The position numbers were made by a program, and so were the translations under genes. A DNA stretch of 64,000 bases from contig NZ_JAAAWP010000012.1 in the NCBI RefSeq assembly GCF_010500915.1, forward strand, positions 22,834-86,833, written 5' to 3'. Positions 30,120 to 42,346 of this stretch are shown here, in pieces; position 1 is the first letter of the stretch, and each line of letters begins with the position of its first letter. The notes beneath the pieces were generated by a model that had not been told where the DNA came from, made no database searches, and saw only the letters and a program-made list of their open reading frames with translations. The DNA comes from Alteromonas hispanica (GTDB lineage Bacteria > Pseudomonadota > Gammaproteobacteria > Enterobacterales > Alteromonadaceae).

Positions 30120-31436
30120 TTAATGCTGCTCCATATAGTCGAGAGTAAAGTTCGTTAATAGCTTAACGCCTAGTTTCATTCCAGAGTCATCAACATAAAA
30201 CTCTGGAGTGTGGTGAGCAGGGCTATCTTTCTCTGATACATCAAGTGGCTTTCCACCAACCCAAACATAAAGTCCAGGCACTTTTTCTTGAAAGAAAGAG
30301 AAATCTTCTGCACCGGTTACCGGGTTAGACAACAAGGTGTTCTCTGCTCCAGCAGTTCGCTGCATGGTAGGTAGCATCGCTTGCGTTAACTCAGGGTCGT
30401 TAAACGTTATTGGATAAGAATAATCAAGAGGCAAAGTAAGCTCAGCCTTCGCTCCCATACTTTCTGCAATACCTTTCACTTTGCGAGGCAGCGCTTCATA
30501 GATATGCTCACGTGCCGCTTTGTTGAGGGTTCTGATAGTGCCCACTAATTCAACTTCGTTAGGAATAATATTTGACCTATTGCCGCCATGAATAGAGCCC
30601 ACCGAAACAACGGCAGCATCATCTATTAACTTTATTTCACGGCTAACAATAGTTTGAATTGACATGATCATCTGCGCCGCGGTGACTACAGGGTCAACAC
30701 TTTTCCAAGGATAAGCACCGTGAGCTTGTTTACCGTGAATCACTATTTTAAACGGATCTACCGCTGCCATAGTGCCACCTGGCTTGTAGCGCACTTTGCC
30801 TACGTCGGTATTGGCATTGATGTGAAGCCCAAAAATCACATCTACATCGGGATTTTTAAGTACGCCTTCCTTAACCATAACCTCTGCTCCACCGGTTTCT
30901 CCGGCAGGCGCGCCCTCTTCTGCAGGCTGGAATATAAATTTCACTTTACCCTTAAGTTGGCCCTTAATGTCGGTAAGGATTTTGGCGGCCCCCATCAACA
31001 TGGCCATATGAGTGTCGTGGCCACAGGCATGCATCACAGGAACTTCATTGCCGTTGTATTCACCCATTTGCTCAGACCGATATGGCAAGTCGTTTTGCTC
31101 TTTAACAGGCAAGCCGTCCATGTCTGCTCGAAGTGCAACGACAGGACCTGGTTTTCCCGAATCAAGAATGGCTACTACCCCAGTTTTTGCAATACCTGTT
31201 TGTACTTCAAGGCCAAGGGACGTCAAATAAGATTCGATATATTCGGCAGTTTTAAATTCTCGGTTTGATAGCTCAGGATATTGGTGGAAGTGATGGCGCC
31301 ATTTAATGACATCAGGTTCGACATTCGTAGCAAGGGTATCTACATCGACAGAGGCTGCGCTAGCAGAGACTCCGATGGCCGTGCTAAACGTAAAAAGACT
31401 AGCTAAGGTTAACGCAACTAAATTTTTCCTAAACAT
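30120..31436 (-). CDS. M20-family metallopeptidase/amidohydrolase, exported
   Basis: 438 residues with a signal peptide (1-26, ending VSASA). The M20D amidohydrolase features are IKWRHHFHQYPELSNREFKTAEYI, VMHACGHDTHMAML with metal-ligand His, FIFQPAEEGAPAGETGG with a catalytic Glu, and late GAEDFSFF. Relatives hydrolyse N-acyl amino acids, hippurate, or indole-acetyl amino acids to release amino acids. Export means it works in the periplasm. ATG 31436 is preceded by AAAGGAAA. It lies 19 bases upstream of the histidine kinase gene, so the two are possibly cotranscribed. Confidence 0.9.
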   Translation of the reverse strand: MFRKNLVALTLASLFTFSTAIGVSASAASVDVDTLATNVEPDVIKWRHHFHQYPELSNREFKTAEYIESYLTSLGLEVQTGIAKTGVVAILDSGKPGPVVALRADMDGLPVKEQNDLPYRSEQMGEYNGNEVPVMHACGHDTHMAMLMGAAKILTDIKGQLKGKVKFIFQPAEEGAPAGETGGAEVMVKEGVLKNPDVDVIFGLHINANTDVGKVRYKPGGTMAAVDPFKIVIHGKQAHGAYPWKSVDPVVTAAQMIMSIQTIVSREIKLIDDAAVVSVGSIHGGNRSNIIPNEVELVGTIRTLNKAAREHIYEALPRKVKGIAESMGAKAELTLPLDYSYPITFNDPELTQAMLPTMQRTAGAENTLLSNPVTGAEDFSFFQEKVPGLYVWVGGKPLDVSEKDSPAHHTPEFYVDDSGMKLGVKLLTNFTLDYMEQH

Positions 31437-31610
31437 GATGATTTTCCTTTGTTGTTTTCATCAGAATAAAGCATCTGATTACAGAACACATCACTAACCT
31501 TATTGCTGATAATCAAAATAACGCATAGTGAAAAAGAAAAGTATTGTACGGAAGTCTAATGCCTTAGTTAGCGCCGCCAGTTAAAGAAGGTATAAGGGGG
31601 CTTAGAAACA

Positions 31611-31640
31611 AAAAAAGCGCCTAGTATCCGGCGCTTTTTT
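31611..31640. terminator. Bidirectional terminator downstream of rho
   Basis: AAAAAAGCGCC (31611-31621) and GGCGCTTTTTT (31630-31640) pair around an 8-base loop and give T-runs on both strands. It lies about 17 bases after the rho stop. Confidence 0.88.
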
Positions 31641-31657
31641 AAAACAATAGCTATTTA

Positions 31658-32923
31658 TTAGCTTTTTTGTCTTCGCATTGCATCGAAGAACTCATTGTTG
31701 GTCTTCGTCATAGAAAGCTTACTGATTAAGAACTCCATGGCATCAATTTCTGACATCTCGTGAACGATTTTACGAAGGATCCACATTTTCTGAAGTTCAT
31801 CTTGCTTCGTAAGAAGTTCTTCACGACGAGTACCAGAACGATTAAAGTCGATAGCTGGGAATACACGTTTTTCCGCAATTTTGCGGTTAAGGTGAAGTTC
31901 CATGTTACCAGTACCTTTAAACTCTTCGTAGATAACTTCATCCATTTTAGAGCCGGTATCGATAAGCGCTGTAGCGATAATAGTTAAACTACCACCTTCT
32001 TCAACGTTACGGGCAGCACCAAAGAAACGCTTTGGCTTGTGCAACGCATTGGCATCTACACCACCGGTGAGTACTTTACCTGATGATGGAATAACCGTGT
32101 TATAGGCACGAGCAAGACGAGTAATTGAGTCGAGAAGGATAACCACATCTTTCTTGTGCTCTACCAACCGCTTCGCTTTTTCAATTACCATCTCTGCAAC
32201 TTGAACGTGGCGACTTGCTGGTTCATCGAACGTCGATGCGACTACCTCACCTTGTACAAGACGATGCATTTCTGTTACTTCTTCTGGACGCTCATCGATA
32301 AGCAATACCATTAGCTCACACTCAGGGTGGTTGGCAGCAATAGATTGAGCGATATTTTGAAGTAGAAGAGTTTTACCTGCTTTAGGCGGTGCTACAATAA
32401 GACCGCGCTGACCGCGACCAATAGGCGATGCTAAATCAAGTACTCGCGCTGTAATATCTTCTGTTGAGCCATTACCACGTTCCATGCGCAAACGGTCTGC
32501 TGCATGCAAAGGAGTAAGGTTTTCGAACAAGATTTTGTTTCGTGAGTTTTCAGGCTTGTCGAAGTTTACTTCGCGTATTTTTAACAGCGCAAAGTAACGT
32601 TCACTGTCTTTTGGTGGACGAATTTTTCCTGCAATGGTGTCACCAGTTCGCAGATTGAAGCGACGTATCTGGCTTGGCGATACATAAATATCATCCGGAC
32701 CTGCAAGATAAGAAGAGTCAGCTGAACGTAAGAAGCCGAAACCGTCCTGTAAAATCTCTAAAACTCCATCTCCGAAGATATCTTCGCCGCTTTTCGCATG
32801 CGTCTTCAAAATGGAGAATATGATGTCTTGTTTTCTGGCGCGAGCCATATTTTCAAGGCCCATTTTTTCGGCCATGTTAACCAACTCGCTAATTGGTTTA
32901 TTCTTTAATTCGGTTAAATTCAT
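31658..32923 (-). CDS. rho: Transcription termination factor Rho
   Basis: 421 residues from the ATG at 32923 ([14 protein letters not shown]), the standard N-terminus; a GTG at 32971 would add 16 residues and cannot be excluded. The RNA-binding cold-shock-like domain contains [17 protein letters not shown] and [18 protein letters not shown], Walker A is [12 protein letters not shown], Walker [16 protein letters not shown], and the Q/R loops follow. The ring hexamer unwinds RNA and stops transcription. Only a weak ribosome binding site precedes the ATG, which fits genes that are autoregulated. trxA lies upstream on the same strand, as in many gammaproteobacteria. Confidence 0.97.
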   Translation of the reverse strand: MNLTELKNKPISELVNMAEKMGLENMARARKQDIIFSILKTHAKSGEDIFGDGVLEILQDGFGFLRSADSSYLAGPDDIYVSPSQIRRFNLRTGDTIAGKIRPPKDSERYFALLKIREVNFDKPENSRNKILFENLTPLHAADRLRMERGNGSTEDITARVLDLASPIGRGQRGLIVAPPKAGKTLLLQNIAQSIAANHPECELMVLLIDERPEEVTEMHRLVQGEVVASTFDEPASRHVQVAEMVIEKAKRLVEHKKDVVILLDSITRLARAYNTVIPSSGKVLTGGVDANALHKPKRFFGAARNVEEGGSLTIIATALIDTGSKMDEVIYEEFKGTGNMELHLNRKIAEKRVFPAIDFNRSGTRREELLTKQDELQKMWILRKIVHEMSEIDAMEFLISKLSMTKTNNEFFDAMRRQKS

Positions 32924-33145
32924 ACTGGTGGGTCTTTGTGCTTGAACTTCGCTTACAGGACTTTTGGTCACTCTGTTCTCGTTTAGATTTGGTATCGCCC
33001 GGATTTGGACATGTGCAGAATGCTGCTCGGATGAGCGCTGAGAGAAAAGTTAGCACTATATTTAATCAACGTCCAGCGATTTGCTCACTAAATGTTAATT
33101 AAATTGGGCTTACTATCCTAAAGTGTAATGCAACAGGGCGTGATC

Positions 33146-33180
33146 AAAAAACCGATGTAGAGGTTAGCTACACCGGCTTT
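33146..33180 (-). terminator. Terminator of trxA
   Basis: CCGGTGTAG and CTACATCGG (33168-33176 and 33152-33160, read on the minus strand) pair with one G-U wobble and precede a T-run of six. Confidence 0.82.
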
Positions 33181-33190
33181 TCTTGTTCAA

Positions 33191-33517
33191 TTACAGGTTT
33201 TCGTTAAGAAACTCTGTTAGTTGAGTTTTTGATAACGCACCTACTTTCGTAGCAGCAACATTACCATTTTTGAAAAGTAACAGTGTTGGAATGCCGCGAA
33301 TACCGTATTTAGGCGGAGTTTCGTTATTTTCATCGACATTCAACTTGCCAACTGTTAACTTGCCATCAAACTCGATCGCAACTTCTTCTAAGATAGGCGC
33401 GATCATTTTACAGGGGCCACACCATTCGGCCCAAAAGTCAACTAGTACAGGACTGTCAGCATTGATAACATCTGCTTCGAATTTATCGTCAGATAACTGG
33501 ATAATTTTGTCGCTCAT
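33191..33517 (-). CDS. trxA: Thioredoxin 1
   Basis: 108 residues from the ATG at 33517, which has GGAGA upstream; the longer frame to 33601 starts without such a site. The active site is WCGPC (Cys33, Cys36) in the strand [18 protein letters not shown]; the cis-proline GIPTLLLF follows. It is the general cytoplasmic disulfide reductase. Its own terminator separates it from rho, and it is divergent from rhlB. Confidence 0.97.
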   Translation of the reverse strand: MSDKIIQLSDDKFEADVINADSPVLVDFWAEWCGPCKMIAPILEEVAIEFDGKLTVGKLNVDENNETPPKYGIRGIPTLLLFKNGNVAATKVGALSKTQLTEFLNENL

Positions 33518-33541
33518 TCTTTTCTCCGTTTGTGGTCTGTT

Positions 33542-33557
33542 GCTGAGTATACTCAGC
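33542..33557. promoter_or_regulatory. 16-base perfect palindrome between trxA and rhlB
   Basis: GCTGAGTATACTCAGC is a perfect inverted repeat lying between two divergent genes, 25 bases from the trxA start. It contains TATACT on both strands, so it can be a -10 element, an operator, or both. No regulator is identified. Confidence 0.5.
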
Positions 33558-33617
33558 TTTACCATAAGTGTTATATAGAAACTGTTTTTTAATGCAAGCA
33601 CTGATAAGCTATAAGCT

Positions 33618-34904
33618 ATGCCTACTCATTTAACTGAAACTCATTTTTCCGACCTGCCGATCAACAGCAAAGTCGTTGACGCCTTGACGGCAGAGAATTT
33701 TTCGCATTGTACACCAATTCAGGCACTTGCACTGCCTCCGTTATTAGAAGGTCTCGATATTGCGGGCCAAGCTCAAACGGGCACGGGAAAAACCATTGCG
33801 TTTCTGGTCGCTACATTCCATTACCTGCTAAGCAAAGCAGAAAACTCAAGTAACAGCAAATCAGACGGTCCGCGCGCCATTATTATGGCTCCGACACGTG
33901 AACTGGCTGTGCAAATATTTAACGATGCCAAGTTGCTCAGTGAGCATACTGGAATATCGCTTGGGTTGATTTATGGGGGCGAAGGTTACCAAAGTCAACG
34001 CGAAACCCTAGAAGAAGGGGTGGATATTATTATTGGCACGACAGGGCGCATTTTGGATTACTACAAACAGGACGTCTTTACGCTAGATAATATTCAGGTA
34101 GCCGTACTTGATGAGGCCGATCGTATGTTCGATTTGGGTTTCATTAAAGATATTCGCTTCTTATTCCGCCGCATGCCTCCGGCAGGTGAGCGCCTAAGCA
34201 TGCTGTTCTCTGCCACGCTAAGTTACCGCGTACAGGAATTAGCATACGAGCACATGAACAATCCAACTCATGTTCAAGTAGCGCCCGAACAAACCACGGC
34301 AACACGTGTTAGCCAAGAACTGTTCTATCCATCTGACGAAGATAAGATGCTGCTTCTTCTCACATTGTTAGAAGAAGAATGGCCGGAAAAAGCCATTGTG
34401 TTTGCCAATACCAAGCACAGCTGTGAAAAGGTAACTGATTGGCTTACCGCTGATGGACACCGTGTTGGCTTATTAAGCGGCGACGTGCCTCAAAAGAAAC
34501 GCCTGGGTATTCTAGAAGATTTTACCAAAGGCGCACTGGATATACTTGTTGCCACCGACGTAGCTGCGCGCGGATTACACATCGATGCGGTAACGCACGT
34601 GTTTAACTATGATTTACCTGATGACGCCGAAGATTACGTGCACCGTATTGGTCGCACCGGCCGTGCAGGAAGAAGCGGTATTGCTATTAGCTTTGCTTGT
34701 GAGAAGTATGCGCTTAACTTACCCGCGATTGAAAAATACATTAACGCTACCATTCCGGTAACAGACTACGATAGAACCGCACTATTGGAAGATATTAAGC
34801 CACCAAGACCGCGAAAGAAGAGAGTGCCCAATAATCGAAACTCTTCACGTAGAGGAAATAGCCGAGGGCGTGGTAAACCTCAGCAAAGACATACAAACAA
34901 GTAA
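33618..34904 (+). CDS. rhlB: DEAD-box RNA helicase RhlB
   Basis: 428 residues. Q motif [34 protein letters not shown]; Walker A AQTGTGKT; Ia PTRELAVQI; the DEAD box in [16 protein letters not shown]; and the C-terminal [13 protein letters not shown]. The tail after residue 395 is basic and Arg-rich ([17 protein letters not shown]), as in RhlB, which binds RNase E in the degradosome and unwinds structured mRNA. The divergent trxA-rho neighbours and downstream gppA match the E. coli order. Confidence 0.95.
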   Translation: MPTHLTETHFSDLPINSKVVDALTAENFSHCTPIQALALPPLLEGLDIAGQAQTGTGKTIAFLVATFHYLLSKAENSSNSKSDGPRAIIMAPTRELAVQIFNDAKLLSEHTGISLGLIYGGEGYQSQRETLEEGVDIIIGTTGRILDYYKQDVFTLDNIQVAVLDEADRMFDLGFIKDIRFLFRRMPPAGERLSMLFSATLSYRVQELAYEHMNNPTHVQVAPEQTTATRVSQELFYPSDEDKMLLLLTLLEEEWPEKAIVFANTKHSCEKVTDWLTADGHRVGLLSGDVPQKKRLGILEDFTKGALDILVATDVAARGLHIDAVTHVFNYDLPDDAEDYVHRIGRTGRAGRSGIAISFACEKYALNLPAIEKYINATIPVTDYDRTALLEDIKPPRPRKKRVPNNRNSSRRGNSRGRGKPQQRHTNK

Positions 34905-34931
34905 GATATAAGAAACACTATACGAGATACT

Positions 34932-36443
34932 ATGCAGGCAGAACTCCAGCACGATGCCCAAACCTACGGTGAATATTATGCCGCCGTAGATTTAGGCTCA
35001 AACAGTTTTCACATGGTCATTGTCCATGTTGTTAATGGTAGCGTTCAAATTATTGGTAAAATAAAGCAAAAGGTGCGATTAGCAGCAGGGCTTGACGATA
35101 ATTTTTTGCTTGATGAAACAAGTATGGAACGAGGCTGGCAATGCCTGCAAGTGTTCTCTGAAAGGCTGCAAGATATTCCCCCTTCAAACATCAAGATAGT
35201 GGCAACCGCAACGCTGCGTCTTGCAACCAACGCACATGTTTTTGTGCGCAAAGCTGAAGAGATCCTTAACCACAAGCTCAATATAATTAGCGGCGAAGAA
35301 GAAGCCAGGCAGATATATTTAGGCGTCGCCTATACCTCCGCTAATCAGGGCAACAGCTTGGTTATTGATATCGGTGGCGCTAGCACTGAAATCATTATCG
35401 GTAATGATATGCAGCCTATCCATCTTAAAAGTTTGGACATGGGTTGCGTTACCTTTATGGAGCGCTACTTTCAACGTGGTGTTATTAACACCGAAAATTT
35501 TGATCAAGCAAAGAAAGCGGCTCATTCACTCATAAATGAAGTGTCTAACGCGTTTCTTTGTTTTGATTGGGAAAACTGTTTAGGTGCGTCTGGCACACCA
35601 CAAGCCATTACTGAAATACTGGTTGCACAGGGGATAAGTGACGCAATAAGGCTAGACTACCTTTACCACCTGCAACAGCAATGTGTTGAATGTGGCTCTT
35701 TAGGCCAACTTGAAATAGAGGGTTTAGAAGAAAGCAGAAAAGCGATATTCCCTTCCGGACTTGCTATTTTAATAAGTCTTTTTGAGGCGTTACATATCAA
35801 GCATATGAACATTTCTGGAGGCGCGTTACGAGAAGGTTTGATTTACGGCATGTTAGACAATGTCACTGACAATGATCGTAGACAACAAACACTTAATCAG
35901 ACCAAGCAGCGCTATCATATAGATACAGCCCACGCGGTTTCTGTGAGGCAAGTTGCCCTGTCGCTTTGCTATCAGCTGTGCAGACAACAAAATATCTGTC
36001 ATTTAGATACCGAAACCATCTTAGGCGCGGCAGCTGAGCTGCACGAGATTGGGCTTCATATAGAATACAAACGTCATCATGAACACGGCGCTTATATTCT
36101 TAGCTTTATCGACTTACCAGGGTTTACACGCCTACAGCGAACGGCTATTCGAGAACTAGTATCCCAGCACAGGCTAGCCATATCTGAGGATGTATTCGAT
36201 AACTATCATCATGATTACCGCCCCATGCTAAAGGGGTTGCTTCGTGTTTTACGTATTGCCGTAGTGCTTTGCTTGCGCAGGCAAAACAAGCATATTCCTG
36301 ATGTAAAACTTGTTTGTAATGACAGTAAATGGACGCTCACTTTTCCTGAGGGCTGGCTAAAATCTCACCCCTTGATAAACGCTGAATTAGCTAATGAGTG
36401 CTGGCTTCAACACAAAGCCGGCTGTGAGCTTGTTTGCATTTAG
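34932..36443 (+). CDS. gppA: Guanosine pentaphosphatase/exopolyphosphatase
   Basis: 503 residues, usual for the GppA/Ppx family. The actin-like ATPase fold shows YAAVDLGSNSFHMVI at residue 15, KIVATATLRLA, a Glu in IISGEEEARQIY, VIDIGGASTEII, and the glycine-rich ISGGALREGLIYGML. The C-terminal HD-like part (ELHEIGLHIEYKRHHEHG) suggests the full-length type that hydrolyses pppGpp to ppGpp. The order rhlB-gppA points to GppA rather than Ppx. A strong terminator follows. Confidence 0.92.
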   Translation: MQAELQHDAQTYGEYYAAVDLGSNSFHMVIVHVVNGSVQIIGKIKQKVRLAAGLDDNFLLDETSMERGWQCLQVFSERLQDIPPSNIKIVATATLRLATNAHVFVRKAEEILNHKLNIISGEEEARQIYLGVAYTSANQGNSLVIDIGGASTEIIIGNDMQPIHLKSLDMGCVTFMERYFQRGVINTENFDQAKKAAHSLINEVSNAFLCFDWENCLGASGTPQAITEILVAQGISDAIRLDYLYHLQQQCVECGSLGQLEIEGLEESRKAIFPSGLAILISLFEALHIKHMNISGGALREGLIYGMLDNVTDNDRRQQTLNQTKQRYHIDTAHAVSVRQVALSLCYQLCRQQNICHLDTETILGAAAELHEIGLHIEYKRHHEHGAYILSFIDLPGFTRLQRTAIRELVSQHRLAISEDVFDNYHHDYRPMLKGLLRVLRIAVVLCLRRQNKHIPDVKLVCNDSKWTLTFPEGWLKSHPLINAELANECWLQHKAGCELVCI

Positions 36444-36494
36444 CTTATTTACATAAAAATCTTAAGCAAAGCCGCATTTATACAGGCTCAACAC

Positions 36495-36535
36495 AAAGCG
36501 CCGCCAAATGTACAAAATACATTTGGCGGCGCTTT
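36495..36535. terminator. Strong bidirectional terminator between gppA and hemB
   Basis: GCGCCGCCAAATGTA (36498-36512) pairs perfectly with TACATTTGGCGGCGC (36518-36532), 15 base pairs with a 5-base loop, with AAA and TTTT flanks; it closes the two convergent transcripts. Confidence 0.9.
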
Positions 36536-36575
36536 TGCTCGCTCTTTTAAAAAATAAAGGCTGTTACTTATTTAT

Positions 36576-39469
<2,894 letters not shown>

Positions 39470-39472
39470 ATC

Positions 39473-40249
39473 TCAGTCAATACTAAATAAGGTTAGCGTA
39501 TTAACAAAACTGCTTTTACTAAGCTGTTGGGCCGGAACACCAAGCATATCGCTAACCTGCTCTACAATGTGGGGTAAAAAAGCAGGCTCATTGTTTCTTT
39601 TTCTTGGTCTCAGTGTTTTTGGGAAAAGGTAAGGCGCATCGGTCTCGAAAATGAGTCTATCGTGAGGAATACACGTAATAGCATTTCTTAACGACTCACC
39701 GCGTTTTTCGTCGCAAACCCACCCTGTAATTCCAATATACAACCCTAAGGCTAAGTACTCTTTTGCTTCCTCTACACCTCCGGTGAAGCAGTGCGCGATA
39801 CCATTGGGTAGTTGGGGAATATATTTTCTTAGCAGCGCTATTTGAGGTTCAAAGGCATCACGCTCGTGCAAGTACACAGGTTTTTGCAGCTTGACAGCAA
39901 TCTTTAGCTGCTCCTCAAACACCGATAGCTGAGTTTCTTGCGCAGAAAAATTGCGATTAAAATCTAAACCACACTCCCCTATTGCAACACAGCCCTTTTG
40001 TTGAGCAAGTTGCTCGAGTTGCATCAACCCGTGTGCATTTACGTCTTTTGCATTGTGCGGGTGGACACCAATGGTGTAACAACAGATATCGGGGTATTTA
40101 AGATATAGCTGGTACGCATCATCCCACTCGTTTGGATGGGTGGTAATAATGCATAACCTTGCAACGCCAGCGTCATTCGCTTGCTGAATAACTTCGTCAG
40201 CACTAAATCGCCCGTCTAGCAGATTTACGCCGGCGTCGAACAGTTTCAT
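39473..40249 (-). CDS. tatD: TatD-family metal-dependent DNase
   Basis: 258 residues, TIM-barrel amidohydrolase fold. Metal ligands seen: GVHPHNAKDV, IGECGLDFNRNF, VYLHERDAF, GIAHCFTGGVEE, and the Asp in LIFETDAPYLFPK. TatD proteins are Mg-dependent 3'-5' exonucleases on DNA and RNA; they are not part of the Tat translocon despite the name. The ATG at 40249 abuts the stop of the upstream gene, and its own stop is three bases before the diguanylate cyclase. The first motif has ALITTH-like ITTHPNEWD instead of the usual HxH, so one metal ligand may be altered. Confidence 0.9.
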   Translation of the reverse strand: MKLFDAGVNLLDGRFSADEVIQQANDAGVARLCIITTHPNEWDDAYQLYLKYPDICCYTIGVHPHNAKDVNAHGLMQLEQLAQQKGCVAIGECGLDFNRNFSAQETQLSVFEEQLKIAVKLQKPVYLHERDAFEPQIALLRKYIPQLPNGIAHCFTGGVEEAKEYLALGLYIGITGWVCDEKRGESLRNAITCIPHDRLIFETDAPYLFPKTLRPRKRNNEPAFLPHIVEQVSDMLGVPAQQLSKSSFVNTLTLFSID

Positions 40250-40816
40250 CTACTTTACGCGCTTCACTTTTAAGCGCTTATTAAGCCCTTCCACGCTTAA
40301 GAAGAACGCGCCGAAAAGACCTTTTTCAATACTTACCGTTTGACCTTTTTCAAGCTTTAAATAGGTATTGTCGACTTGCTGCCATACCGCGCCATCACTG
40401 AAGGTAACAACGGTCTTTCCTCGTGCTCCCTCTGATAGGTCGGCAATAGTAAGGACAACCTCAGATACTTCATCGGCTGGCGTGCGCTTTCTATCTAAAC
40501 CAAAAGAGGCTTCAGGATCGCGCTCTTCAGTAACAGCAGGAGCCGGCGCCGCAGCAACACGAGGACGAGAAGCGGGCACGTTGGCAGTCGAAGGTTTAGG
40601 CTTTGCTCTGGGTAGCGCTGGCATTTCGCTCATTTGCATATCTGTATCGTCATACTGGCTCAAAGACTTCGCCATGCGGTCATAACACATTAGGCGCTTT
40701 AAGCTGTTTTCTGTAGCACGACACTTTTCAATTGCCTTACCAACACTTTCAGCCTGCGCTGGCAACGCATTTAAAGCCGCCAAAACTGCAATAAAAGGGA
40801 TTATTCGAGTTTTCAT
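40250..40816 (-). CDS. Exported hypothetical protein between tatC and tatD
   Basis: 188 residues with a clear signal peptide (1-22, AQAE). The mature start has a paired-cysteine motif KCRATENSLKRLMCYDRMAKSL, seen in several periplasmic proteins of unknown role. A proline/alanine-rich linker (about 65-105) leads to a C-terminal all-beta domain (VVLTIADLSEGARGKTVVTFSDGAVWQQVDN) of SH3-like appearance. ATG has AAGGAATAA upstream. It lies 26 bases after tatC and touches tatD, so it is in the tat operon, but nothing shows that it helps the Tat machine. Confidence 0.75.
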   Translation of the reverse strand: MKTRIIPFIAVLAALNALPAQAESVGKAIEKCRATENSLKRLMCYDRMAKSLSQYDDTDMQMSEMPALPRAKPKPSTANVPASRPRVAAAPAPAVTEERDPEASFGLDRKRTPADEVSEVVLTIADLSEGARGKTVVTFSDGAVWQQVDNTYLKLEKGQTVSIEKGLFGAFFLSVEGLNKRLKVKRVK

Positions 40817-40842
40817 TTTTTTATTCCTTTTTAATAAATTAT

Positions 40843-41613
40843 TTAAGCGTCGTCAGAAGCGTTTGTTGTGTCGTCGCTCGCTTTATTTTCTTCACGCTTT
40901 CCCTTACCCGCATACAAACCACCTATCACTACGCCTACTTCAAATAGCAACCACATAGGGATGGCCAGTAAGGTTTGCGAAATGATATCGGGCGGAGTTA
41001 GCAGCATACCAACAACAAAAGCACCTACTACTACGAAAGGTCGCTTTGCCCGCAACGATTTAGCGTCGGTTATGCCCGTCCAGCACATAAGGATAATGGC
41101 AATGGGAATTTCAAACGATACTCCGAACGCAAAAAACAACTTTAATACAAAATTTAGGTAGCTGGAAATATCCGTACTTACTGTTACCCCTTCAGGGGCA
41201 ACACTGGTGAAAAACGCGAAAGCGATTGGAAATACCACAAAATAGGCGAACGCCATACCAGCGTAAAACAAAAGAGTACTAGAAAGCAGCAAGGGAGCGA
41301 CTAATCGTTTTTCGTTACGATAAAGCCCTGGAGCCACAAAACCCCAGACTTGATAAAGTACGTAAGGTATGGCGATGAAAAAGGACAGCACCAACGTAAG
41401 CTTAAACGGAGCAAAGAAGGGAGAGGCAACATCGGTAGCAATCATAGTCGCGTTTTCTGGCATAGCATCTAACAGCGGCATAGCCAGCAGTTGATACAAA
41501 TCTTGCGCAAACGCGGCCAGACACAAGAACACAACAAGCACGCTCAGTAACGCCTTTAGAATTCTGCTGCGTAATTCAATTAAATGAGATAGTAAGTTGT
41601 TTGCGTCAGACAT
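40843..41613 (-). CDS. tatC: Sec-independent protein translocase TatC
   Basis: 256 residues with six membrane helices. Family motifs: [16 protein letters not shown] at the N-terminus (periplasmic cap and twin-Arg recognition area), [38 protein letters not shown], and [24 protein letters not shown] sequence near the end. TatC is the receptor for twin-arginine signal peptides. Its ATG at 41613 directly follows the tatB stop. The C-terminal tail ([18 protein letters not shown]) is hydrophilic and acidic. Confidence 0.96.
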   Translation of the reverse strand: MSDANNLLSHLIELRSRILKALLSVLVVFLCLAAFAQDLYQLLAMPLLDAMPENATMIATDVASPFFAPFKLTLVLSFFIAIPYVLYQVWGFVAPGLYRNEKRLVAPLLLSSTLLFYAGMAFAYFVVFPIAFAFFTSVAPEGVTVSTDISSYLNFVLKLFFAFGVSFEIPIAIILMCWTGITDAKSLRAKRPFVVVGAFVVGMLLTPPDIISQTLLAIPMWLLFEVGVVIGGLYAGKGKREENKASDDTTNASDDA

Positions 41614-41913
41614 TTACTGCTTTTTATAAGGTTCTTGAACCGATTCAGCCGCTTTTTTCAACTCATCCACACTTTTTTCAAGTTCTGGTGAGAGTTCTTT
41701 AAGTCCCTGCTGTTCCGCTTTCTTAAGATTTTCATGCAACTCGTGCACGCGCAACTGATGCTCAACTTCTTGCTTAAAGCCAGTTGCCATATTGCGCACT
41801 CCACGAACGGTATTGATGGTTGAACGTATGGCACCAGGCAACCTCTCTGGCCCCAACACTAAAAGGGCCAAAACGCCTATAACCAAAAGCTCCCAAAAAC
41901 CAATATCAAACAT
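41614..41913 (-). CDS. tatB: Tat translocase subunit TatB
   Basis: 99 residues. An N-terminal helix ([30 protein letters not shown]) with the family Gly-Pro-Glu turn, then an amphipathic helix and a charged coiled region. TatB binds TatC and receives substrates. Its start shares one base with the tatA stop (TAATG), the classical coupled arrangement. Confidence 0.95.
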   Translation of the reverse strand: MFDIGFWELLVIGVLALLVLGPERLPGAIRSTINTVRGVRNMATGFKQEVEHQLRVHELHENLKKAEQQGLKELSPELEKSVDELKKAAESVQEPYKKQ

Positions 41914-42152
41914 TAGGACTTATCTTTCACATCACTTTCTGTTTTTGTCGCTACTGAGTCAGAAGTGCGCTGTTCTTCTACCTGCTTTTTTTGGTCGAAG
42001 TCTGCGTCTTTATCGTCTTCAGTGATTTCTTTTTTAAAGCCTTTTATAGCACTACCTAAATCGGTGCCAATGCCTTTTAAACGCTTTGTGCCAAAAAGTA
42101 ACACTACTATCACTAGTATTATCAGCAGCTGCCAAATACTAATACCACCCAT
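41913..42152 (-). CDS. tatA: Tat translocase subunit TatA
   Basis: 79 residues from the ATG at 42152, which has GGGGAGAT seven bases upstream; the longer frame to 42197 is not needed. N-terminal membrane helix [26 protein letters not shown], the TatA hinge, an amphipathic helix [16 protein letters not shown], then an acidic hydrophilic tail. TatA forms the protein-conducting pore. First gene of the tatABC-orf-tatD-cyclase-hemB series. Confidence 0.95.
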   Translation of the reverse strand: MGGISIWQLLIILVIVVLLFGTKRLKGIGTDLGSAIKGFKKEITEDDKDADFDQKKQVEEQRTSDSVATKTESDVKDKS

Positions 42153-42346
42153 AAAATTTATCTCCCCAACTTCAATGTGCCCAGTATGCCACTGCAAGGC
42201 GCTCCTTTCACCTGAATATTTATCTTATCGAATAATCATTGACCTTTTACTTCATGCGTTTCATTCTTCTTACTACAAAGTAATCTTTTCGGTTTCACTT
42301 ACAGTCCACACAGGCTTTACCATTATTAACAAGGAGTTAGTCATTA

